Assembly (NCBI GenBank): GCA_902491765.1
Contig: CABUIY010000019.1
Location: 1-38,116 of the forward strand
Reading direction: 5' to 3'
Source: an uncultured Collinsella sp.
Lineage (GTDB): Bacteria > Actinomycetota > Coriobacteriia > Coriobacteriales > Coriobacteriaceae
Length of the DNA: 38,116 bases
Position numbers and translations under genes: made by a program. How positions within the stretch are numbered: position 1 is the first letter of the stretch; each line of letters begins with the position of its first letter. Positions 32,957 to 38,116 of this stretch are shown here, in pieces. Below the pieces are notes generated by a model that had not been told where the DNA came from, ran no database searches, and saw nothing but the letters and a program-made list of their open reading frames with translations.

Positions 32957-33751
32957 ATGAATACGTTCATCAGTGCGGTGCTCGTCGGCCTCGTCGGCGT
33001 GTTCTGCATGTGGGACTCCCGCCTGCTCGGTCGTCTTAACTTCGAGCAGCCCCTCGTTGGCGCTACGCTCGTCGGTCTGCTGCTGGGCGATGTGCCCACC
33101 GGCCTTGCCGTCGGTGCCGCCGTCGAGCTCGTGTCCATGGGCCTGGTGCAGGTCGGCGCCGCCGTTCCGCCCGATATGGTCCTGGGCGGCATCGTGGCCG
33201 CTGCCTTTGCGTGCCTGACCGATGCTTCCGCCGAGACCGCCATGACGATCGCCATCCCGGTCGCCGTCCTGGGTCAGCTCCTCGGCATCGTGTTCCGCTC
33301 CATCATCGCCGCCCTCACCCATGTGGCAGATAGCGCGATCGATAACGGAAAGTTCAAGACCGCCTACCGCATGCACATCTGCGCCGGCTCCGGTCTGTAC
33401 GCCGTCATGTACTTCCTGCCGATCTTCCTCGCCGTCTTTGTTGGCACCGACCTGGTTCAGGCCATCGTCAACATGGTTCCCGAGTGGCTGTCCACTGGTC
33501 TGAACGTTTCGACCAAGATCATGACCGCCTACGGCTTGGCCCTGCTGCTCACCATGATGATCAAGAAGGGTATGACTCCGTTCCTGTTCATCGGTTTCCT
33601 GCTCGCCGCTTACCTCAACCTGTCCGTCATCGCGGTCGCTCTGATCGGTGTGTGCCTGGCTGTCGTCTTCATGGGCTTCAAGTTCAACGGTTCCCATGCA
33701 GCCGCCGGTGTCGATTCCGACTACGATCCGCTCGAAGACGACGAAGACTAA
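32957..33751 (+). CDS. PTS mannose-family EIIC
   Basis: A 264-residue membrane subunit with about seven hydrophobic segments. It begins with a helix and the GRLNFEQPLVGATLVGLLLGD motif typical of mannose/sorbose EIIC. GAAVELVSMGLVQVGAAVPPD is the conserved substrate-side region. The C-terminus is an acidic tail (DSDYDPLEDDED). It forms the sugar channel with EIID. It starts 36 bases after the EIIAB gene with GAAAGGAGAAGGG upstream and is 13 bases before the EIID gene. Confidence 0.93.
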   Translation: MNTFISAVLVGLVGVFCMWDSRLLGRLNFEQPLVGATLVGLLLGDVPTGLAVGAAVELVSMGLVQVGAAVPPDMVLGGIVAAAFACLTDASAETAMTIAIPVAVLGQLLGIVFRSIIAALTHVADSAIDNGKFKTAYRMHICAGSGLYAVMYFLPIFLAVFVGTDLVQAIVNMVPEWLSTGLNVSTKIMTAYGLALLLTMMIKKGMTPFLFIGFLLAAYLNLSVIAVALIGVCLAVVFMGFKFNGSHAAAGVDSDYDPLEDDED

Positions 33752-33764
33752 GGAGGAACACACT

Positions 33765-34598
33765 ATGGCAACCGCAACCAAGGACGTGTCCCTGAACAAG
33801 AAGGTCAGCCAGTTCTTCTGGCGCTCCTGGGCCATCCAGGCCTCTTGGAACTACGAGCGTCAGATGAACATGGGCTTCCTCTACGGCATGGTTCCCACGC
33901 TTGATCGCCTCTATCCGGATGAGTCCGACCCCAAGCAGCTCGCTGCTAAGAAAGAGGCTTACCACCGTCACATGGCGTTCTACAACTGCACCCCGCAGAC
34001 GAGCGCTTTCATCCTGGGCCTCGCCGCCTCCATGGAGGAGGAGTACGCCAAGGATCCCGAGAACTTCGATCCCGATTCGATTAACGCGGTCAAGACCTCC
34101 CTCATGGGTCCGCTTTCCGGCATCGGTGACTCCTTCTTCCAGGGCACCATCCGCGTTATCGCCTTTGGCCTGGGCGTTCAGCTGGCTCAGCAGGGCTCCA
34201 TCATGGGCCCGATCCTGGCCATGCTCATCTCCATCGTCCCCTCTGTGCTGATCACTTGGTTCGCAGCCAAGATGGGCTATCAGGGCGGCCACGAGTACCT
34301 GAGCAAGCTTCAGGGCGGCGACCTCATGGAGAAGCTCATGTATGTCTGTGGCATCGTGGGTCTTATGTCCGTGGGCGGCATGATCGCCACGCTGATCGGC
34401 GCCACTACCCCGCTGCAGTTCGCTGAGGGTACCGTCGTTATCCAGGACATCCTGGACGGCATGATGCCCCAGATGATCTCCCTCGGCCTCACCGGCCTTA
34501 TGTACTGGCTCATCAAGAAGAACGTCAACACCGGTTGGCTTCTCGTGATCGCCATTGTGGGCGGCATCGCCCTCTCCGCGGCCGGCATCCTGGCCTAG
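33765..34598 (+). CDS. PTS mannose-family EIID
   Basis: A 277-residue membrane subunit. The cytoplasmic N-terminal part includes SWAIQASWNYERQMNMGFLY and the conserved KTSLMGPLSGIGDSFFQGT loop (about 122-142). Several hydrophobic segments follow from about 145 to the end. With EIIC it completes the transporter. ATG at 33765 follows AAGGAGGA; earlier in-frame codons lie inside the EIIC gene. It ends the PTS operon, and two hairpins follow before the second SIS gene. Confidence 0.93.
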   Translation: MATATKDVSLNKKVSQFFWRSWAIQASWNYERQMNMGFLYGMVPTLDRLYPDESDPKQLAAKKEAYHRHMAFYNCTPQTSAFILGLAASMEEEYAKDPENFDPDSINAVKTSLMGPLSGIGDSFFQGTIRVIAFGLGVQLAQQGSIMGPILAMLISIVPSVLITWFAAKMGYQGGHEYLSKLQGGDLMEKLMYVCGIVGLMSVGGMIATLIGATTPLQFAEGTVVIQDILDGMMPQMISLGLTGLMYWLIKKNVNTGWLLVIAIVGGIALSAAGILA

Positions 34599-34628
34599 TC
34601 GCGACTAAGCGCCTAACCGCTTTCCCCC

Positions 34629-34667
34629 GGAGGCCTGCCTGGCATCCCATACCCCAGGCAGGCTTCC
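34629..34667 (+). terminator. GC-rich hairpin after the PTS genes, no T tract
   Basis: GGAGGCCTGCCTGG pairs with CCAGGCAGGCTTCC at 13 of 14 positions around an 11-base loop. Without a T run it may be a weak terminator or an mRNA 3'-end stabiliser, allowing lower expression of the SIS gene downstream. Confidence 0.45.
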
Positions 34668-34677
34668 ATCCCCAAAA

Positions 34678-34705
34678 TGTGACAAAGGGCAGTCCCTTTG
34701 TCACA
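34678..34705. repeat. Perfect 28-bp palindromic hairpin element
   Basis: TGTGACAAAGGG and CCCTTTGTCACA are perfect 12-bp arms around CAGT. It resembles the CTGTCCC-loop family in its GGGCAGTCCC core and in being intergenic, though its arms differ. Confidence 0.6.
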
Positions 34706-34796
34706 TCCTCAACGGGCCGGCGACTCGGTCCAAACCACGGTAACCCTGCGAGCGCCCGGCAATGTGGCGCCGCAAAAATCGAAAGGAATGTGTCAG

Positions 34797-35780
34797 ATGT
34801 ACGAGATCGACCTTAACCTCCCTAAGCAGATCGTCGCTGACGTCCTGTCCAACCACGAGATCCACAGCGTCGCCTTCGTCGGCTGCGGCGCTTCCATGTC
34901 CGACCTTTACCCCGCCAAGTACTTCCTGGCCAACAACACGGACAAGCTGAACGTTCAGATCTTCACTGCTAACGAGTTCAACTACGACACGCCCTCCTGG
35001 GTCAACGAGCACACCTTCGTGATCACCTGCTCCCTCGGTGGCTCCACGCCCGAGACCGTCGAGGCCAACAAGACCGCCAAGAAGCACAACTGCCCGGTCG
35101 TCTCCCTCACCAACAAGGCTGGCTCCGCTCTGACCGTCGACGCCGACCACGTCATCGTTCACGGCTTCCACGCCAACTACGCTGCCAAGTGCGAGAAGCC
35201 CGGCTATGCTATTGCTCTTGCTCTCGAGATCCTTCAGCAGACCGAGGGCTATGACCACTACGAGGACATGATCACCGGCCTCACCAACATCTTCGATCTC
35301 TGCGAGAACGCCGCTCAGCACTGCAAGAAGCTCGCCAAGAAGTTCGCCGAGGACTTCAAGGACGACAAGATGATCTACTTCATGGCTTCCGGTGCCTCCG
35401 AGAAGATGGCTTATTCTCACGCCGCCTTCCTGTTCACCGAGATGCAGTGGATCGACGCCGCCGCCTACAACACCGGCGAGTACTTCCACGGCCCGTTCGA
35501 GGTTTCCACCGAGGGTAAGCCCTACGTCTTCTTCATGTCCGATGGCGCCACCCGTCCGATGGACGCCCGCGCCCTCACCTTCCTTGAGCGCATGGGCGCC
35601 AAGGTCGCTCTGATCGACTCCAAGGACTACGGCCTGGCTGACGCCGTGCCCGCGAGCGTCATCACCTACTTCAACCCGCTGCTGCACCTCGCCGTTATGC
35701 GTGAGTACGGCAACCAGATCGCCGAGGCCCGTCAGCACCCGCTGACCATGCGTCGCTACATGTGGAAGCTTTCCTACTAA
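34797..35780 (+). CDS. FrlB-like SIS-domain sugar-amine-6-phosphate deglycase (second)
   Basis: A 327-residue double-SIS protein paralogous to the one at 29507. The first SIS domain opens VAFVGCGASMSDLYPAKYF and has the phosphate loop SLGGSTPET (about 79-87). Glu215 and His231 (EYFHGPFE) keep the sixteen-residue spacing, and the C-terminus is MRRYMWKLSY. Unlike the first protein it keeps a serine/threonine-rich phosphate loop, so the two probably act on different sugar conjugates, for example fructose- and glucose-derived ones, as proposed for the two deglycases of the gfr locus. ATG at 34797 is nine bases after GAAAGGA; an ATG at 34788 would abut that site. Confidence 0.82.
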   Translation: MYEIDLNLPKQIVADVLSNHEIHSVAFVGCGASMSDLYPAKYFLANNTDKLNVQIFTANEFNYDTPSWVNEHTFVITCSLGGSTPETVEANKTAKKHNCPVVSLTNKAGSALTVDADHVIVHGFHANYAAKCEKPGYAIALALEILQQTEGYDHYEDMITGLTNIFDLCENAAQHCKKLAKKFAEDFKDDKMIYFMASGASEKMAYSHAAFLFTEMQWIDAAAYNTGEYFHGPFEVSTEGKPYVFFMSDGATRPMDARALTFLERMGAKVALIDSKDYGLADAVPASVITYFNPLLHLAVMREYGNQIAEARQHPLTMRRYMWKLSY

Positions 35781-35814
35781 TCACAAGTAAGTAGACCTTA
35801 CGGGTTGATTGAGA

Positions 35815-35846
35815 GGGGATGGGGTTTGCGCCCCATCCCCTTTTTT
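35815..35846 (+). terminator. Terminator after the second SIS gene
   Basis: GGGGATGGGG-TTTGCG-CCCCATCCCC followed by six T. Confidence 0.95.
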
Positions 35847-35891
35847 GCTCTGGGGAGGGCGTGTCTGTCGCGTCATAAAACCCCAGATAAA

Positions 35892-35926
35892 ACCTACCAA
35901 AATAAACCTGTCCCTTTTTGGCAGGT
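35892..35926 (+). repeat. CTGTCCC-loop hairpin element, copy 3
   Basis: ACCTACCAAAA and TTTTGGCAGGT pair at 10 of 11 positions around TAAACCTGTCCCT. The preceding bases CCCAGATAAA are shared with copy 4. The right arm runs straight into GGGAGGAG, the ribosome-binding site of the HAD gene, so the element shapes that gene's leader. Confidence 0.75.
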
Positions 35927-35940
35927 GGGAGGAGATGCGT

Positions 35941-36570
35941 ATGATCAAGGCAGTGCTGTTTGACATGGACGGCGTGCTGGTCGATACCGAGTGGTTCTAC
36001 AACCGTCGCCGCGTGGCGTTTATGGAGGAGAAGGGCTTCCACTTTGACGAGATCCCCGATCTTTCGGGGTCTAACGAGCCCGCCATTTGGGAGGCGCTGG
36101 TGCCCGACGATGCTGAGCTGCGCGAGCGCCTGCGCGTGGAGTACAAGCAGGTCTACAGCCCGGACCATCCCGTTCCGTATGCCGAGCTGCTCAACGAGCA
36201 GACGGAGCCGGTGATGCGCGAGCTGCACGAGCGCGGCGTGAAGTGTGCCATCGCGAGCTCGTCCTATCGCGAGCTCATTGACGAGCTGGTGGAGATTGCC
36301 GGTATCGCCGACGTGCTGGACTACACCATCAGCGGTCACGAGTGCAGTGCGTTTAAGCCCGACCCCGAGATCTACCTGCGTGCCATGGAGGCGCTGGGGG
36401 TGGAGCCTGCCGAGTGCCTGGTTATCGAGGACTCGCCTTTGGGCATCGAGGCCGGCAAGCGCTCCGGCGCCCGCGTCTTGGCGCTGCGCCCGCACGAGGG
36501 CGTCAACCTCGACCAGTCCGCTGCCGACGTTGTCATCGACAACCTGACCGACATTTTGGCCGCTTTGTAG
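35941..36570 (+). CDS. HAD-family phosphatase, beta-phosphoglucomutase-like
   Basis: A 209-residue cytoplasmic HAD hydrolase. Motif I is FDMDGVLVD with Asp8 and Asp10, motif II Ser106 in SSSYRE, motif III Lys139 in KPDPEIY and motif IV Glu163-Asp164 in EDSPLGIEA. A helical cap lies between about 16 and 85, as in beta-phosphoglucomutase and sugar phosphatases. It may dephosphorylate a sugar phosphate from the neighbouring SIS/PTS pathway or relieve sugar-phosphate stress. ATG at 35941 is six bases after GGGAGGAG; the ATG at 35935 abuts that site. It is separated from the SIS gene by a strong terminator and a repeat, so it may be expressed separately. Confidence 0.85.
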   Translation: MIKAVLFDMDGVLVDTEWFYNRRRVAFMEEKGFHFDEIPDLSGSNEPAIWEALVPDDAELRERLRVEYKQVYSPDHPVPYAELLNEQTEPVMRELHERGVKCAIASSSYRELIDELVEIAGIADVLDYTISGHECSAFKPDPEIYLRAMEALGVEPAECLVIEDSPLGIEAGKRSGARVLALRPHEGVNLDQSAADVVIDNLTDILAAL

Positions 36571-36667
36571 TGTCAATCCGCCGCGAGAAGCACTGGTTCA
36601 CGCGTCTTTTGCTACGGATTGGCTTAATTTGTCATCTATTTGAATCCGTTTGGCTTCGATTCGGACT

Positions 36668-36786
36668 AAGTGAGTAGACTTTTTGGTGCAGGACGAGCAC
36701 AAAGTGCATCTGCTCTAGTAAAACCGCAGGTCACAGGGGTGGCGGTTTTGGGTGTGCTCTGCAGGTCGCGTAAAGTCTACTCACTT
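36668..36786. repeat. 119-bp nested palindrome with 15-bp terminal inverted repeats
   Basis: The ends AAGTGAGTAGACTTT (36668-36682) and AAAGTCTACTCACTT (36772-36786) are perfect reverse complements. Inside them GAGCACA (36695-36701) pairs with TGTGCTC (36753-36759), and AAAACCGC (36720-36727) with GCGGTTTT (36742-36749). This gives a three-tier fold in the 354-base gap between the HAD and YitT genes. It looks like a small non-autonomous mobile element or a structured RNA. No target-site duplication is obvious. The flanking 36571-36667 has AATCCG/CGGATT inverted repeats but no gene. Confidence 0.7.
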
Positions 36787-36873
36787 GTAATTTGGGCCTT
36801 TGGTCGTGGGGTTGCTGGTCCCGCTTTGGTTGTCGAGGGAGGGTGAATTGAAGCGCCCCCGCACGCTCCGTGC

Positions 36874-36879
36874 TACAAT
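36874..36879 (+). promoter_or_regulatory. Extended -10 promoter of the YitT gene
   Basis: TGCTACAAT (36871-36879) is an extended -10. It lies 46 bases before the GTG start. The -35 is weak. Confidence 0.5.
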
Positions 36880-36924
36880 CGCGGGCATGCCCCACAACTA
36901 CATCTGCCTTCGAAAGGAGCCTGC

Positions 36925-37932
36925 GTGGCGAACGCCATCGATCAGCTCACGGACCGAGTGCTCGTGCTCGGTCGCCTCACCATCGTCCGCCGCGCCATCA
37001 CCGCCGTGGCGGTCACCATTTCCGCCGTTCTCCAGACATTCCTGATCCAGGCGTTCATTCGGCCCGCCGACCTGCTTCCGAGCGGTCTTACCGGCGTCGC
37101 GGTCCTGCTCGATCGCGTTACCTCGCTGGGCGGCGTTCACATCGACATCTCGCTCGGCATGCTTGCGCTCAACATCCCCGTGGCGCTCCTATGCTGGAGC
37201 GGCATTAGCAAGCGCTTCGTCATCTTCTCGATGATGCAGGTTGTGCTCTCATCGCTGTTCCTCAACATCTTTCACTTCGCTCCGTTTTTGGGCGACAAGA
37301 TCATGCTCATCATTTTTGGCGGCGTGGTCTCGGGTCTGGGCGCTGCCATCGCGCTAAAGTCCGGCGCATCCACCGGCGGCACCGACTTTATCGCGCTGTG
37401 GGTCTCCAACCACACGGGCAAGACTATCTGGGGCGTCATCTTTGGTTTCAACTGCTTTATCCTGGCGATCTTTGGCTTTATGTTTGGCTGGGACAAGGCA
37501 GCGTATTCCATCGTGTTCCAGTTTATTTCGACCAAGACCATCGACAGTTTCTATCGCCGCTACGATCGCGTGACGCTGCAGATCACGACGCGCAAGGCAG
37601 ACGAGGTCATGACCGCCTATGTTGACCATTTTCAGCACGGCATTAGCTGCGCCGAGGTCATCGGCGGATACAGCCGCGAAAAGATGTACCTGCTGCACGC
37701 CGTTGTCTCGACCTACGAGAGTCAGGACATTATCAAGCTGGTGTGCGACATTGATCCTGACGCCGTGATCAATGTGTTCCACACGCTCAACTTTGTGGGC
37801 GGCTGGTGGGGCGGTCATGTCGACGAGCCCATGCCCACGGCCGTACCCGATCCCGACAAGCCCGCGCGCATGGCCAGCAGGCAGGCGCGCCTCATCGAGC
37901 AGGACAGCCTGCAGCAGGACGACGGCAAGTAG
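36925..37932 (+). CDS. YitT-family membrane protein
   Basis: A 335-residue protein. The N-terminal half has about five hydrophobic segments with the family motifs FIRPADLLPSGLTGVAVLL and SGASTGGTDFIALW. A soluble C-terminal DUF2179-type domain (about 225-300) contains DRVTLQITTRKADEV and ISCAEVIGGYSREKMYLL. The last 35 residues are hydrophilic. The start is GTG at 36925 after GAAAGGAGC. Function is unknown for most members; the domain pair suggests a regulated transporter. It is followed by a hairpin at 37977 and appears monocistronic. Confidence 0.88.
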   Translation: MANAIDQLTDRVLVLGRLTIVRRAITAVAVTISAVLQTFLIQAFIRPADLLPSGLTGVAVLLDRVTSLGGVHIDISLGMLALNIPVALLCWSGISKRFVIFSMMQVVLSSLFLNIFHFAPFLGDKIMLIIFGGVVSGLGAAIALKSGASTGGTDFIALWVSNHTGKTIWGVIFGFNCFILAIFGFMFGWDKAAYSIVFQFISTKTIDSFYRRYDRVTLQITTRKADEVMTAYVDHFQHGISCAEVIGGYSREKMYLLHAVVSTYESQDIIKLVCDIDPDAVINVFHTLNFVGGWWGGHVDEPMPTAVPDPDKPARMASRQARLIEQDSLQQDDGK

Positions 37933-37976
37933 GGTTGTGGCATTTTGCCGGTCAAGCGCAGCCCATCCGTATGAGT

Positions 37977-38004
37977 CACTCGAAAGCCTCGCTGCTTTCG
38001 AGTG
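37977..38004 (+). terminator. Probable terminator of the YitT gene
   Basis: CACTCGAAAGC-CTCGCT-GCTTTCGAGTG is a perfect 11-bp stem. The following GCTTTCGTTTG is only moderately T-rich. Confidence 0.65.
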
Positions 38005-38025
38005 GCTTTCGTTTGCCCAGATAAA

Positions 38026-38060
38026 ACCTACCAAATTAAACCTGTCCCTTTTTGGTAGGT
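38026..38060 (+). repeat. CTGTCCC-loop hairpin element, copy 4
   Basis: ACCTACCAAA and TTTGGTAGGT are perfect 10-bp arms around TTAAACCTGTCCCTT. CCCAGATAAA just upstream is shared with copy 3, showing that the conserved unit is longer than the hairpin. Confidence 0.75.
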
Positions 38061-38091
38061 GGGGTGTATCGTTTTATCAATATGAGGTAAC

Positions 38092-38116
38092 ATGAAACTA
38101 GACGTTATATACGTAT
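38092..38116 (+). CDS. Possible start of a gene cut by the window edge
   Basis: ATG at 38092 follows GAGG by four bases and opens Met-Lys-Leu-Asp-Val-Ile-Tyr-Val before the window ends. Too little is present to name a product. The same bases contain CGTTATATACG, similar to the A/T-rich motifs at 30671 and 31963, so this could instead be promoter sequence. Confidence 0.25.

Noticed and set aside
28579..36570. Sugar locus as a recent genomic island
   Set aside because: Base composition and codon use look like the rest of the window, and there is no integrase, tRNA boundary or direct-repeat attachment site. Palindromic repeats at several boundaries are not enough to claim transfer.

Overview
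The window looks like a chromosomal segment of a high-GC, anaerobic Coriobacteriia gut bacterium, most likely Collinsella or a close relative. This is inferred from the gene content (rubrerythrin, an Rrf2 regulator, two LytS/LytTR pairs, a mannose-family PTS), the base composition, and the many GC-rich intergenic hairpins. No transposase, integrase, phage gene or CRISPR array was seen.

Layout. 1-1328: a degenerate 62-bp tandem repeat, then a leftward membrane-anchored C39-like cysteine peptidase. 1684-4544: an APC-family permease followed by a metal-dependent amidohydrolase, which looks like an uptake-and-hydrolysis pair. 4663-6821: a first LytS-like kinase and LytTR regulator. 6914-9219: a zinc-dependent phospholipase C-like protein and a UMF1-type MFS transporter. 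9391-12707: a glycosyltransferase translationally coupled to a second LytS-like kinase, then a second LytTR regulator. 12803-13794: a YfcE/MJ0936-type phosphodiesterase, a 145-nt giant hairpin and tRNA-Asp(GTC). 14118-16184: an Rrf2 regulator, a MutY-like glycosylase without Fe-S ligands, and rubrerythrin. 16204-17969: two small membrane proteins separated by two copies of an unusual hairpin-plus-terminator module. 18094-25898: rmuC, an ABC exporter, nth and mfd, so the middle of the window is rich in DNA repair genes. 25955-28557: PAP2 phosphatase, threonine aldolase and a GNAT acetyltransferase.

28579-36570 is the most coherent accessory system. A GntR/UTRA regulator is divergent from a FrlB-like SIS deglycase, followed by an EamA transporter, a complete mannose-family PTS (fused EIIAB, EIIC, EIID), a second FrlB-like SIS protein and a HAD phosphatase. 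Both SIS proteins keep a Glu and a His sixteen residues apart, as in the FraB/FrlB deglycases. I read the locus as uptake, phosphorylation and deglycation of Amadori-type sugar-amine conjugates, similar to the Salmonella gfr locus. Two kinds of short repeated motif in its promoters point to coordinated control. A YitT-family membrane protein closes the window.

The non-coding DNA is as notable as the genes. (i) Two neighbouring intergenic modules share an invariant loop and 3' flank, but have different yet internally self-complementary stem arms. (ii) A dispersed hairpin family with a CTGTCCC-type loop often sits exactly on stop codons. (iii) Several genes have an intrinsic terminator so close to their ribosome-binding site that no promoter fits between them. 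(iv) A 119-bp nested palindrome has 15-bp terminal inverted repeats.
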